64,000 nt of DNA from Saprospiraceae bacterium UBA1994. Its GTDB lineage: Bacteria; Bacteroidota; Bacteroidia; Chitinophagales; Saprospiraceae. Position 1 is the stretch's first letter; each line of letters starts with the position of its first letter. This document shows, one piece after another, positions 40,550 through 50,459 of the stretch. Under the pieces are notes generated by a model. The model worked only from the letters and a program-made list of their open reading frames with translations. It made no database searches and was not told the DNA's origin. The DNA lies in NCBI GenBank assembly GCA_002335865.1, contig DDCY01000027.1, positions 4,125 to 68,124 of the forward strand, given 5' to 3'. The position numbers were made by a program, and so were the translations under genes.

Positions 40550-42346
40550 TTATTCAATGAAATCTGCCAGAACACAGACTTTTTTGAAGTTTTTTATCTC
40601 CCCATCAGGATGAAAGAGCTCAGCAATGATAATGTATAAGCCAATTTGTGAAATGATTCCTTCAGATGTTGTACCATTCCATGTGATAAGCCCTTCGGTA
40701 GCTAAAAGACCATTGGACACAATCTGATCTATTTCAAATCCTTCATCATCAAATACTTTAATATTGGCTACATAGCCCGGTTTGTTAAGCTTATAATTGA
40801 TAATTAAGAAGTCGTTATCACCATCTGAATTGGGAGAAAATACTTTTTCGACTAGCTCAAATTCACCATCTGAGATTACTGTTGGTAATGCGTTAGAATT
40901 CACCATTCCTGGAGTTGCAAATCCAGATGTTGTGGATGAAGAATGCCAATTGTCAGATGATTGGGAATATGCTGAGAAGCTTATACGCTCTAGGCTTACC
41001 CCTTCTGTATCGTCCAATAGCTCAAAGTGGAGACCTTCGTCATAGTCAAACTGATCTATATAATCCGTGCTTGCTGAGGAGTGGCTTAAACTTACGTTTC
41101 CTGAGTCATTATTGAAGGAAGGTAAGTCTACTTCTACAATTTGATCCGCATTATGTGTAGGGTAGGTAGAGATTAGGAATTCTTTGTCTTCGGTAAAACA
41201 AAGATATTCACTAGGAAGAAGGTCGATATTTTGATCGATTGATTTTTGCTCATCCTTCGCCAAATTAGATATTATAAGACCATTAAGATTGATATATTTA
41301 TCTGATTTATTAAAGATCTCCACAAAGTCAGAACCGCCAGAATAAGGGTCCGAAAGTATTTCACTAATTGCTAAATCTCCGATATTTGGAAATACGGTAA
41401 CTATAAAAGGCTCTGCTATTGGTATGATTGCGTTGCCATTTTCGTCTTCTACATTCAAAATAGCTAGCTGATAAGGTGTGCCAGATAAAAATGTGTTGTC
41501 AAAAGTCAAAAAAACTTTAACTCCATCCGATATCGCACCACTTGGAGATCCCAATCCTTGATCTACGATATAGTTATCTAAGTTTTCCGCAGTTACTGCA
41601 TCAATTTTTTCATTAAAAGAAAGAAGAATCGTTTTATCGCCAGTTACAGATAGATTAGTGAGTAGAGGCCCTGTTTCATCCTGTTCAAATTTCATAATGC
41701 TTATGTCATCATAAAAGAAGTTCTCCTTTCGAGTCTCCGTGTATTCGCAATAGATACCAAAAATGTTTAGGCCATTAAAACTATGAGTGTCATCCATAAC
41801 CTCAAATTCCAATTCGTTAAATCCCGAAAGGCCATAATCTGTGCTGAAACTCCAAAGTCCATCTGGATGTATTGTAACTGATATTCTCGCTTGAGCTGGA
41901 TCGCTAGCTATAGCACCATCGCTAGCTGTCGCAAGCAGTATTTCTGATCCATTATCCAACCTATATAACTTGATAGCATCATTGCTACCCGATTCGCCAA
42001 TTTGAAGATAGTATCCATTAGCTACTGATGGATCTAAATCATCTAGCCCAAGATAAATCAATCCGAAATTGCTAGACGAAGGCGACATCTCAAGTCTGAA
42101 AGTCATATCCAATTGAATTGTGTCAGGATACGACAAAGTAGTGAAAAGAGAAGATTCTCCGGCCTCGGGAGCCATAAGTTGAAGCTCACCATTAATATTT
42201 ACGACAAAGTCGTCAGTATCACCTGTCCATGACGGTCCATTGGTAAAGTCACCATCGCTAAAATCATCTACCAGTTGAGCACTAATTCGATCTGAGCAAA
42301 CTATCAACGAAAGGAATAGAACAAATCGAATAATTGAGTGTGGCAT
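40550..42346 (-). CDS. Lamin-tail-domain surface protein with gliding-type C-terminus
   Basis: A 598-residue secreted protein. A signal peptide (1-23, ending I-S-A-Q) is followed by a LamG-like or jelly-roll region (about 25-215), an Ig-like segment (about 228-315) and a lamin-tail domain (I-S-E-I-L-S-D-P-Y-S-G-G-S-D-F-V-E-I-F-N). The C-terminal segment V-F-S-P-N-S-D-G-D-N-D-F-L begins a gliding-motility-type/T9SS type B-like sorting domain. It is likely exported by T9SS and attached to the cell surface. Confidence 0.82.
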   Translation of the reverse strand: MPHSIIRFVLFLSLIVCSDRISAQLVDDFSDGDFTNGPSWTGDTDDFVVNINGELQLMAPEAGESSLFTTLSYPDTIQLDMTFRLEMSPSSSNFGLIYLGLDDLDPSVANGYYLQIGESGSNDAIKLYRLDNGSEILLATASDGAIASDPAQARISVTIHPDGLWSFSTDYGLSGFNELEFEVMDDTHSFNGLNIFGIYCEYTETRKENFFYDDISIMKFEQDETGPLLTNLSVTGDKTILLSFNEKIDAVTAENLDNYIVDQGLGSPSGAISDGVKVFLTFDNTFLSGTPYQLAILNVEDENGNAIIPIAEPFIVTVFPNIGDLAISEILSDPYSGGSDFVEIFNKSDKYINLNGLIISNLAKDEQKSIDQNIDLLPSEYLCFTEDKEFLISTYPTHNADQIVEVDLPSFNNDSGNVSLSHSSASTDYIDQFDYDEGLHFELLDDTEGVSLERISFSAYSQSSDNWHSSSTTSGFATPGMVNSNALPTVISDGEFELVEKVFSPNSDGDNDFLIINYKLNKPGYVANIKVFDDEGFEIDQIVSNGLLATEGLITWNGTTSEGIISQIGLYIIIAELFHPDGEIKNFKKVCVLADFIE

Positions 42347-42454
42347 ACGTAAAATGACTTTCTGTATTCAAATGGTATATAAAGCTACTATAAATACATT
42401 AATAGAAAGTAAATTTGGGGTATTGATATTCGGTATAGATATAAGATATATAGT

Positions 42455-43450
42455 ATGAAAATAGCAATTGTAGGAGTCACTGGGCTCGTTGGGCAGGTAA
42501 TGCAGCAAGTATTGACTGAGAGGAAGATACAAGCAGATGAATGGATACTAGTGGCTTCAGAAAGATCGGCAGGGAAGCAGCTAACATGGGAAGGCAAGGA
42601 GTATACGCTCATTACTAATCAGGAAGCTGTAGACGCAAAACCTGATATTGCTATATTTTCGGCTGGAGGATCGGTATCGCTGGAGTGGGCTCCTAAGTAC
42701 GCTGATGTTGGATGCTTTGTAATAGACAATAGCTCTGCTTGGAGAATGGATCCTTCTAAAAAACTAGTTGTGCCTGAGATTAATGGTGATAAGCTCACTA
42801 TTGATGATAAGATCATTGCTAACCCTAATTGCTCTACTATACAAATGGTTCTTGCTTTGTCTGGTATTCATCGTAAATATGGATTGAATAGACTCGTTAT
42901 TTCTACTTATCAATCATATACAGGGACAGGCTCTTTAGCGGTACACCAATACAATACAGAGCGCGCTAATCAGGAAGTCAAAGGAGAGGATCGTGCATAT
43001 CCACATCCAATTTTTGCCAATTGCATACCGCATTGTGATATTTTTCTGGATAATGATTATACCAAAGAGGAGATGAAATTGGTCAATGAGACGCAGAAGA
43101 TACTATCTGATGATAGTATTAAGATCACTGCTACAGCTGTAAGAGTACCTGTAAATGGTGGTCACTCAGAAGCAGTTAATGTAGAACTTACGAAGCCATA
43201 CGAGATGTCTGATATGAGAGAACTCTTAGCTGCCACACCAGGAGTAGTAGTGATGGATGATCTAGCTAACAATCATTACCCTACACCGCTTCACGCGCAT
43301 CACAAAGATGAAGTATTTGTGGGCCGTATCCGAAGAGATGATACAGTGAAAAACGGACTCAACCTGTGGATTGTGTCTGATAATCTTAGAAAAGGAGCAG
43401 CTACTAATGCGGTTCAAATAGTTGAGAAGATTATTTCTCGGTTCTTCTAG
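42455..43450 (+). CDS. asd: Aspartate-semialdehyde dehydrogenase
   Basis: A 331-residue enzyme reducing aspartyl phosphate to aspartate semialdehyde with NADPH, for lysine/diaminopimelate, threonine and methionine synthesis. The N-terminal G-V-T-G-L-V-G-Q dinucleotide motif, the active Cys126 in N-P-N-C-S-T-I, and the C-terminal R-V-P-V-N-G-G-H-S-E region fit. An exact TAAATTTG box lies at 42410-42417 without a clear TTG partner. Confidence 0.96.
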   Translation: MKIAIVGVTGLVGQVMQQVLTERKIQADEWILVASERSAGKQLTWEGKEYTLITNQEAVDAKPDIAIFSAGGSVSLEWAPKYADVGCFVIDNSSAWRMDPSKKLVVPEINGDKLTIDDKIIANPNCSTIQMVLALSGIHRKYGLNRLVISTYQSYTGTGSLAVHQYNTERANQEVKGEDRAYPHPIFANCIPHCDIFLDNDYTKEEMKLVNETQKILSDDSIKITATAVRVPVNGGHSEAVNVELTKPYEMSDMRELLAATPGVVVMDDLANNHYPTPLHAHHKDEVFVGRIRRDDTVKNGLNLWIVSDNLRKGAATNAVQIVEKIISRFF

Positions 43451-43621
43451 GCTTTTAGGTATACTGCGTTATCAGTTTTGAGTTCAAACGGTTGCTAGCG
43501 AAACTATTTTACCTTATCAACATACCTACAACCTTCCTTTTAGAATTGAACGATTTTGATAGTTTAACTGAGGAATGATATATCTCTGTCAAACTATCTC
43601 ATTATAGATTTATCAACTTTC

Positions 43622-43651
43622 TTGTGGTTATGATTCAAAAGCTTATTTTTG
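43622..43651 (+). promoter_or_regulatory. Predicted promoter of pntA
   Basis: TTG at 43622-43624, a 19-nt spacer and TATTTTTG at 43644-43651 match the Bacteroidota consensus. The start of transcription would be near 43655, about 23 nt before the ATG. Confidence 0.65.
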
Positions 43652-43677
43652 ATTCAAAGACAAACGATTAATATTAT

Positions 43678-45219
43678 ATGAAAGTTGGAATTCCAAGTGA
43701 GATCGCGATAGGCGAACAAAGAGTAGGGGCTACTCCCAAAACAGTAGTAAGACTAATCAAGAAACAAGGCTTCGATGTTTATATCCAATCTGGTGCAGGA
43801 AGGAATTCTAATTATTCAGATGAAGAATATGTATCGAGTGGAGCGACTATACTTGATAGTGCTCAAGATATCTATGAGAAGACTGACATTATACTCAAAG
43901 TGCAAGCAGTAAGTGATATTGAAATAGCAATGATGCATAAGGGGCAGGTAAGTCTTAGTTATCTTTCTCCGGCACAGAATCTAGATATCCTCCAAAAGTT
44001 AGCTGATAAAGGTGTAAATGCAATTGCAATGGACGCGATACCTCGTATTTCTCGAGCACAGAAAATGGATGTATTATCATCTATGGCGAATATTGCAGGA
44101 TATAGATCGGTTATCGAAAGTGCCAATCATTTTGGCAGATTTCTTAATGGTCAGATAACAGCCGCAGGTAAGGTAGATCCCGCTAAGGTACTCGTAATAG
44201 GAGCAGGAGTCGCAGGCTTGGCAGCAATAGGAACAGCCAAGTCTCTTGGAGCTATCGTAAGAGCATTTGATACTAGAATGGAAGTAGAAGAACAGATACA
44301 GAGCATGGGTGCTAAGTTTCTTTCTGTAGAGATAGAAGAAGATGGCTCTACATCATCTGGATACAGTAAAGTAATGAGTCAAGCATTTATCGATGCAGAG
44401 ATGGCCTTGTTCAGTGAGCAAGCGGCTGAGGTTGACATCGTGATCACTACTGCGCAGATTCCAGGCAGGCAAGCTCCGAAGCTTTGGCTAGACTATCACG
44501 TAGCCGCTATGAAACCGGGATCAGTCATAGTAGATCTCGCAGCATCTAGTGGTGGCAATTGTACTGAAACTAGAGATGGCGAAATATATACTACAGAGAG
44601 TGGAGTGACGATTTTAGGGAAACTTGATCAACTGCCTTCGCAAGCAAGTCAGCTTTATGGTAATAACCTTTGTCACTTGTTAGATGACATGGGCAAAGCC
44701 GAAGCTTGGAAAATAGATATGAATGATGACGTGGTCAAGCGTGCAATGGTTACCTATAATGGTGATGTACATTGGCCTCCAGAACCACTTCCAGTTAGTC
44801 CCCAAAAAGCAAAATCTGCAGCTTCGGAAGAGGCTAATTCTAATATACCCAAAGAGGCAAAATCAAAAACAAAATCGAACAGTACTGTTATATCTTTAGT
44901 ACTTATAGCCGCCTTATTATACTTCTTAGGTCTCTTTGCTCCTAAAGAGTTTATGGGGCATTTTACGGTTTTTGTATTATCAGTATTCATTGGTTGGCAA
45001 GTGATATGGAATGTATCTCACTCGTTGCATACACCTCTAATGGCCGTAACCAATGCAATTAGTGGTATCATAATCATTGGAGGATTATTGCTCACTGAAC
45101 ATGATTTGACATCACCTATGACCATTATAGCTTTAGTAGCGATATTAGTAGCCATGATAAATATTGCTGGCGGGTTTTTTGTTACCAACAGAATGCTCAA
45201 AATGTTTAGAAAAGGCTAA
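43678..45219 (+). CDS. pntA: NAD(P) transhydrogenase alpha subunit, fused form
   Basis: A 513-residue subunit of the proton-translocating transhydrogenase, which makes NADPH from NADH using the proton gradient. The N-terminal NAD-binding domain (1-about 375; V-L-V-I-G-A-G-V-A-G-L-A-A-I-G) is joined by a Lys/Ser-rich linker (about 378-405) to a membrane domain with several spans. In some bacteria these are two proteins, PntAA and PntAB; here they are one chain as in E. coli. pntB follows after a 168-nt gap. Confidence 0.96.
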   Translation: MKVGIPSEIAIGEQRVGATPKTVVRLIKKQGFDVYIQSGAGRNSNYSDEEYVSSGATILDSAQDIYEKTDIILKVQAVSDIEIAMMHKGQVSLSYLSPAQNLDILQKLADKGVNAIAMDAIPRISRAQKMDVLSSMANIAGYRSVIESANHFGRFLNGQITAAGKVDPAKVLVIGAGVAGLAAIGTAKSLGAIVRAFDTRMEVEEQIQSMGAKFLSVEIEEDGSTSSGYSKVMSQAFIDAEMALFSEQAAEVDIVITTAQIPGRQAPKLWLDYHVAAMKPGSVIVDLAASSGGNCTETRDGEIYTTESGVTILGKLDQLPSQASQLYGNNLCHLLDDMGKAEAWKIDMNDDVVKRAMVTYNGDVHWPPEPLPVSPQKAKSAASEEANSNIPKEAKSKTKSNSTVISLVLIAALLYFLGLFAPKEFMGHFTVFVLSVFIGWQVIWNVSHSLHTPLMAVTNAISGIIIIGGLLLTEHDLTSPMTIIALVAILVAMINIAGGFFVTNRMLKMFRKG

Positions 45220-45387
45220 TACCTTTTACTGTTGAAAATGGCACTAGTTATATTAGCTATTTTCGAATTGTAACGGCATTAGTTGAGAATAATTAGTGCT
45301 ATTTATAGTAAAATTGGTGTAAGCTAAGAGTTATCTTAAAGCGAGAATATCACCCATTTACCATCAAATAATAATCAATATCAACAA

Positions 45388-46779
45388 ATGATATCATCAC
45401 AATTACAATTAGCATCATACTTATTAGCGAGTATCTTATTTATACTGAGTCTAGGTGGACTTTCATCACAAGAGTCAGCTAGAAGAGGCGTCTGGTTTGG
45501 AATAGTGGGTATGATTATAGCCGTGCTTTCTACCATTTTTGGCGAAGGAATAGAAGGGCAAGCTTTTATTATTGCAGCCATTGCAGTAGGAGGTTTGATC
45601 GGAATTTTAGTTGCTCGTAAAGTAGAAATGACCTCTATGCCACAGCTAGTTGCCATATTACACAGTTTTGTGGGTTTGGCTGCAGTACTAGTAGGATACG
45701 GGTCTTATTTAGATCCTGAGACACAATCTTTATTAGGAGCTGATCGTACTATTCACTTAATCGAAATATTTATTGGAGTTTTTATTGGTGCGATTACATT
45801 TACTGGTTCTATAGTAGCTTGGGGTAAGTTAGATGGCAAAATTGGAAGTAAGCCATTACTCTATCCAGGTAGACATGTAGTTAATATTCTATTGGTGATT
45901 GGATCTGTTGTTTTGTGCTATTTTTTCGTTCAAGCTTTAGGGATAGATGGTATGTATCCCTTATACATTATGACTGCTATAGCATTATTTATAGGTGTGA
46001 TGTTAGTCATGGCAATAGGTGGTGCTGATATGCCAGTGGTGGTGTCGATGCTCAATTCGTATTCAGGATGGGCCGCTGCAGCTGCAGGGTTTATGTTAGG
46101 TAATGATCTACTAATTGTCACTGGTGCTCTTGTGGGAAGTTCTGGCGCTATACTTTCTATCATTATGTGTGAAGCGATGAATAGATCTTTTTGGTCAGTG
46201 ATTTTCGGAGGCTTTGGAGCAACTCCCACAGGCGAAGCCCTTGAGGTGACTGGAGATGTGACAGCTGCCGATCATGCTGAAGTCGCTCAGATGCTAAAGG
46301 ATGCAGAATCTGTGGTAATTGTACCAGGATATGGTATGGCAGTAGCTAAGGCTCAGTACCCAATATATGCGATGGTCGAGCAATTACAAGCCGAGGGAAA
46401 GGAAGTTAGATTCGCGATACATCCAGTGGCAGGAAGATTGCCAGGGCATATGAATGTATTACTAGCGGAAGCTAATGTACCGTATGATATTGTACAGGAG
46501 ATGGATGAGATTAATGATGATTTACCTGATACAGATTTAGTATTGGTAATCGGTGCTAATGATATAGTAAATCCTTCAGCACAAGATGATCCAAATAGTC
46601 CTATCGCAGGTATGCCTGTAATAGAGGTTTGGAAGGCGAAGCAAGTAGTAGTGATGAAAAGGTCTATGGCTACCGGATATGCGGGAGTGCAGAATCCGCT
46701 TTTCTTTAAAGAGAATACAGATATGCTTTACGGTGATGCAAAAGATAGCGTACTGAAAATTAGTGCCGAACTAACATAG
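45388..46779 (+). CDS. pntB: NAD(P) transhydrogenase beta subunit
   Basis: A 463-residue inner-membrane subunit with about nine N-terminal spans, then a cytosolic NADP-binding domain with V-I-V-P-G-Y-G-M-A-V-A-K-A-Q, I-H-P-V-A-G-R-L-P-G-H-M-N-V and V-I-G-A-N-D-I-V-N-P. Length is as in E. coli PntB. It pairs with the upstream pntA. Confidence 0.97.
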   Translation: MISSQLQLASYLLASILFILSLGGLSSQESARRGVWFGIVGMIIAVLSTIFGEGIEGQAFIIAAIAVGGLIGILVARKVEMTSMPQLVAILHSFVGLAAVLVGYGSYLDPETQSLLGADRTIHLIEIFIGVFIGAITFTGSIVAWGKLDGKIGSKPLLYPGRHVVNILLVIGSVVLCYFFVQALGIDGMYPLYIMTAIALFIGVMLVMAIGGADMPVVVSMLNSYSGWAAAAAGFMLGNDLLIVTGALVGSSGAILSIIMCEAMNRSFWSVIFGGFGATPTGEALEVTGDVTAADHAEVAQMLKDAESVVIVPGYGMAVAKAQYPIYAMVEQLQAEGKEVRFAIHPVAGRLPGHMNVLLAEANVPYDIVQEMDEINDDLPDTDLVLVIGANDIVNPSAQDDPNSPIAGMPVIEVWKAKQVVVMKRSMATGYAGVQNPLFFKENTDMLYGDAKDSVLKISAELT

Positions 46780-47105
46780 TTTTTTATTAAAAATGACTAA
46801 AAAAATAGTTGTATTTCAGATATGAAAATTGATATTTGGCAGTATGATCACATGGTCCATAGTCACTATTAATTTAGCATAGTTTTTCAGTATAGGATGG
46901 TGACGCAATAAAATATAAGTGTAGAAAATAAAAATTTTGAATTGTTAGAGTTTCAATGTAATAGAATAGGTCAATGATCGTAAGATTATTGACTTTTTTT
47001 ATTGCTGTATAATTATGCGAAAAGGAGTAGACATTTTAGTAGGTTGGTTCAGACTATAACAAGTATTGAATAGAATTCTACGAACTGAACAATTTATTGT
47101 GTTTC
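46780..47105. other. Intergenic region after pntB
   Basis: AT-rich stretch with the terminator at 46970-47000; no reading frame is convincing. The right end carries the promoter for the next gene. Confidence 0.55.
46970..47000 (+). terminator. Terminator in the pntB downstream region
   Basis: GTCAATGATC (46970-46979), loop GTAA, GATTATTGAC (46984-46993) forms a ten-pair stem with one G-T, then seven T's. Confidence 0.8.
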
Positions 47106-47134
47106 TTGGGTAAAGGCTTAACTAAATACATTTG
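47106..47134 (+). promoter_or_regulatory. Predicted promoter of the NTF2-like gene
   Basis: TTG at 47106-47108, an 18-nt spacer and TACATTTG at 47127-47134. The ATG starts at 47140, so the predicted transcript has only about two leader bases. Confidence 0.65.
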
Positions 47135-47139
47135 TTATT

Positions 47140-47991
47140 ATGAAAATTAAATTACTTCTTCTTTTATCGGCATTGTCATTTTCAGGATTCTCACAGACAG
47201 ATCCAGCAGATGTAATTCACAGATTTTTTCAGGCAATGTCTGATATTGATACATCATATCTCAATGAAGTACTTATGGATAACGCTTCATTATCTAGTAC
47301 CTTTCTGTTTGATGATAATAATCCTATCGAAGCTGGTACGAAGGATCAGTTTATTCAATCTATTGCAAGGTCTAAAGTTGGAGAACTTGATGAACAAATA
47401 TGTAATTTAAAAGTAGATTTTGATGGAGGATTAGCAAATGTATGTATGGATTATACCTTTTACTATAAAGGAGAATTAAGTCATTGTGGAGTGAATAATT
47501 TCGTGATGGTTATAGATGGTATTAGCTGGAAAATAATTTCACTAGCAGATAGTAGGGGGGATACAGCTTGCATATCTCATGATGCTAAATTGGCGATTAA
47601 TGAGATGCTGGATAATTGGCACCGCGGAGCTTCTAATGCTGACAGTATCTCATATTTTGATCTGATGGCCATCAACTCGGTTTACGTAGGTACCGATGAG
47701 ACCGAGGTTTGGAGTAAACGAAAATTCTTGAATTTTGCTGCACCATATTTTGCTAAGGGTAAAGCTTGGGCCTTCACTAAGGTAGAGCGTAATGTATATT
47801 CCAAAGACTATATAGATATCGCTTGGTTTGATGAAGTATTAGATACTTGGATGGGGCCTTGCAGAGGTTCAGGTGTAGTAACTAAAGATGATGATGAAGG
47901 ATGGAAAGTTCAACATTACGTATTGTCTGTAGCTGTTGCTAATGATGATATTGATGAATACCTCAAAGTGATAGGGAAGGAGAGAAAATGA
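47140..47991 (+). CDS. Secreted tandem NTF2/SnoaL-like protein
   Basis: A 283-residue protein with signal peptide M-K-I-K-L-L-L-L-L-S-A-L-S-F-S-G-F-S-Q, followed by two cone-shaped NTF2-like domains: about 22-140 (V-I-H-R-F-F-Q-A-M-S-D-I-D to W-K-I-I-S-L) and about 150-283 (I-N-E-M-L-D-N-W-H-R-G to W-K-V-Q-H-Y-V-L-S). The second resembles SnoaL/ketosteroid-isomerase-type folds. No catalytic set could be fixed; the function is unknown. Confidence 0.75.
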   Translation: MKIKLLLLLSALSFSGFSQTDPADVIHRFFQAMSDIDTSYLNEVLMDNASLSSTFLFDDNNPIEAGTKDQFIQSIARSKVGELDEQICNLKVDFDGGLANVCMDYTFYYKGELSHCGVNNFVMVIDGISWKIISLADSRGDTACISHDAKLAINEMLDNWHRGASNADSISYFDLMAINSVYVGTDETEVWSKRKFLNFAAPYFAKGKAWAFTKVERNVYSKDYIDIAWFDEVLDTWMGPCRGSGVVTKDDDEGWKVQHYVLSVAVANDDIDEYLKVIGKERK

Positions 47992-48393
47992 AAGACCCTA
48001 TGTCAACTTCACAAAAAATACTGATCAATGTCAGTCAAGTGGTTCTATAAATTCTAAGTAATAAATATAAAGAATAATCATAAGTCTTAACATTGTCAAT
48101 AATTTTTCATTTCAGATATCTTGTATAATTTAAAGCGTTCATTAGTGATATTTAGATGTAATATGTTTACAAAGTGGTCTGATATTTCAAATATTGGATA
48201 GTGGCGTAATTACGTAATTGAACCTAATTAAGTGTTAATATATTGCTTTGTGAGTGCATTGCACATTTGTTATATGTTTACAATGATTAAAAGTCAGTAA
48301 CAATACCATAAATTATAGCTTTACATTGAGAATCTATATTATTGTTTGTTTTAGCATTTATCCGTATTATTTCAATAGTCAATAAAAACATAT
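47992..48393. other. Intergenic region before the Lgt-like gene
   Basis: About 400 nt without a credible gene. TATGTTTACA occurs twice (near 48162-48175 and 48273-48283), a near match to the TAnnTTTG box; the same ten bases also occur upstream of scpB. Confidence 0.5.
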
Positions 48394-49635
48394 ATGTACC
48401 CGGATATCAGTTATTTACTTCACGATTTGTTCGGTACTCAGCCTGATAATTGGACATCGATTTTCAAGACTTTTGGACTGTTGCTTGCCAGCGCACTACT
48501 TGCAGCTGGATGGGTACTCAAAAAGGAGCTAATCAGACTTGAGGAAGAAGGTAAAATTTCAGCGATAAAGCAAAAGGTAAAATCTTCGAATACTCAGATG
48601 AGCGATGTATTGACTAATGGTCTTATCGCATTTTTTTTTGGATTTAAAATTCCTTATGTCATTAATAATTTTGATGACTTTCAATCAGATTCATCAAGTG
48701 TTATATTTTCATTTAAAGGGAATTGGCTTATTGGCCTGCTTTTGGGAGCAACTGTGGCTGTTTATCTCTATATAGAAAGCAGGAAAAATCCCGATGGTCC
48801 TAATGTGAAAGAAGTAATGCTAAGTCCTCATGAAAAGACCTCAGATATTGTGATACTTGCAGGCTTGAGCGGAGTGATAGGAGCTAAACTCTTTTCGGTA
48901 TTCGAAAATCTTCCAGCATTAGCTAAGGATCCAATGGGTATCATATTTAGCGGTAGTGGACTCAATGTACTTGGTGGAGTGATTCTAGCCTCTATCGTGG
49001 TAATATGGTATATACGTAAACTTCAGATCAATCCTTGGTATGTGATGGATATAGGAGGTATGGGTATTTTAGTAGGGTATGCTGTTGGTAGATTAGGATG
49101 TCAGCTATCAGGAGATGGTGATTGGGGTATAGTGGCGGCAGGGATCCCAGATTTTTGGTTCTTACCAGATTGGATGTGGTCCTATGATTTTCCAAATAAC
49201 GTAGCACAAAGTGGTGGTCTAGTAGAAGGCTGTTCACAAGAGGCATATAACAATGCTTACGAACCACGCATCTCCGAAGAAGATAGATGCTTTACCGCTT
49301 GTGGAATAAGGTATTGCCACCAATTGAAAGAAGCGGTTTATACAACTTCTGTATTTGAAACTATATTTTGGTTTGGAGGATTTTTAATGCTTTGGATGGT
49401 GCGTAAAAAAATACAGATAGCAGGAATATTATTCTTTTTATATATGATCTATAATGGTATTATGAGATTCCTCATTGAAGAGATTAGAGTGAATGATAAG
49501 AGTAGTTTTTTGGGTATAGAAATGTCTCAGGCCCAAAAAATTTCAACATTATTTGTAGTTGGAGGTATTTTAGGTATCCTTTGGCTTATCAATAGGGATA
49601 AAAAGAATAGAGTGAATCAAGAAATAGTACAATAA
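48394..49635 (+). CDS. Divergent Lgt-family (prolipoprotein diacylglyceryl transferase-like) protein
   Basis: A 413-residue polytopic membrane protein, longer than classical Lgt (260-290). Family features: M-D-I-G-G-M-G-I-L-V-G-Y-A-V-G-R-L-G-C-Q-L-S-G-D-G-D-W-G, with the Arg-Gly and Gly-Asp-Trp-Gly positions of the Lgt signature, and a C-terminal R-F-L-I-E-E-I-R. The Asn of the usual G-R-x-G-N is Cys here. A large extracytoplasmic loop has several Cys. It may transfer diacylglycerol to lipoproteins or be a specialised paralogue. Its stop overlaps the next start (TAATG). Confidence 0.8.
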   Translation: MYPDISYLLHDLFGTQPDNWTSIFKTFGLLLASALLAAGWVLKKELIRLEEEGKISAIKQKVKSSNTQMSDVLTNGLIAFFFGFKIPYVINNFDDFQSDSSSVIFSFKGNWLIGLLLGATVAVYLYIESRKNPDGPNVKEVMLSPHEKTSDIVILAGLSGVIGAKLFSVFENLPALAKDPMGIIFSGSGLNVLGGVILASIVVIWYIRKLQINPWYVMDIGGMGILVGYAVGRLGCQLSGDGDWGIVAAGIPDFWFLPDWMWSYDFPNNVAQSGGLVEGCSQEAYNNAYEPRISEEDRCFTACGIRYCHQLKEAVYTTSVFETIFWFGGFLMLWMVRKKIQIAGILFFLYMIYNGIMRFLIEEIRVNDKSSFLGIEMSQAQKISTLFVVGGILGILWLINRDKKNRVNQEIVQ

Positions 49636-50459
49636 TGGGCAAGTCGATATTGAAAAGGACAATAGGTACGATGCTACTGATGTCAGTGATGGTAGGTATG
49701 CAATCTCTCATTGCGCAGGATAAGATTATCTCTAAGAAGGGCGATGAGACCTTATGTACAATCACACGTATCACAGATACTCATATAGAATACCTTGATC
49801 CTCAAGACGAGTTCTACAAAATTGAAAAAAAATACATTAAGGAAGTTGAGTTTAGTGAGAATCCAAGAAACCCGACTGATCACTCTAATAATACTTCTAA
49901 GGTGATCAAATTTAATTTACTATCTCTTCTGAACAATTCATTACAGTTTTCTTACGAAAAAGCATTAGATCCGCTAAATAGTATTGAGATAACTTTCAAG
50001 GTATTTGGAGTCAGTATCCAGGATTTTCCAGAGGAGAAAAAGGGTGGTGGTATAGATTTAGGTTATCGATTCAGATTAGGAGATTTTATTAACGGTGACC
50101 GAAAAATAGAGAATTCTCATGTGCTAGACGGTATCGGTATCAAGCCCACAGTAGGAGCCTGCTATGCACAGATTGATATAGAGAATGCTCAAGAAAAATA
50201 CTACTATGTACATATAGGTACAGTAATTAACTATCAAGTAGTGTTTAAAAATAGAATACTTTTCGAAGGGTATGGAGGAATCCATATCTACAAAGGAAAA
50301 AACAAAATAGATTTTTTAAATACTCCTACTAGAACAGGAGTACTAGATTTCGAAGATGGAGATCTAAATGGTAGTGATAACATAGCCTTTAGTTTGGGTA
50401 TTAAAATGGGATACGTATTTGGTGGATTTGATAGAGATGCAAGACTTCTAAGATGGTAA
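49635..50459 (+). CDS. Secreted envelope protein, unknown (paralogue A)
   Basis: A 274-residue protein with an N-terminal signal ending near S-L-I-A-Q. Residues 29-75 (D-K-I-I-S-K-K-G-D-E-T-L-C-T-I-T-R-I) form a small domain like that of the next gene product; the rest has Gly/aromatic-rich strands and ends G-Y-V-F-G-G-F-D-R-D-A-R, resembling a small beta barrel. Start overlaps the Lgt-like stop by one nt and the end overlaps the next gene by 7 nt, so translation is probably coupled. Unknown function. Confidence 0.75.
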   Translation: MGKSILKRTIGTMLLMSVMVGMQSLIAQDKIISKKGDETLCTITRITDTHIEYLDPQDEFYKIEKKYIKEVEFSENPRNPTDHSNNTSKVIKFNLLSLLNNSLQFSYEKALDPLNSIEITFKVFGVSIQDFPEEKKGGGIDLGYRFRLGDFINGDRKIENSHVLDGIGIKPTVGACYAQIDIENAQEKYYYVHIGTVINYQVVFKNRILFEGYGGIHIYKGKNKIDFLNTPTRTGVLDFEDGDLNGSDNIAFSLGIKMGYVFGGFDRDARLLRW

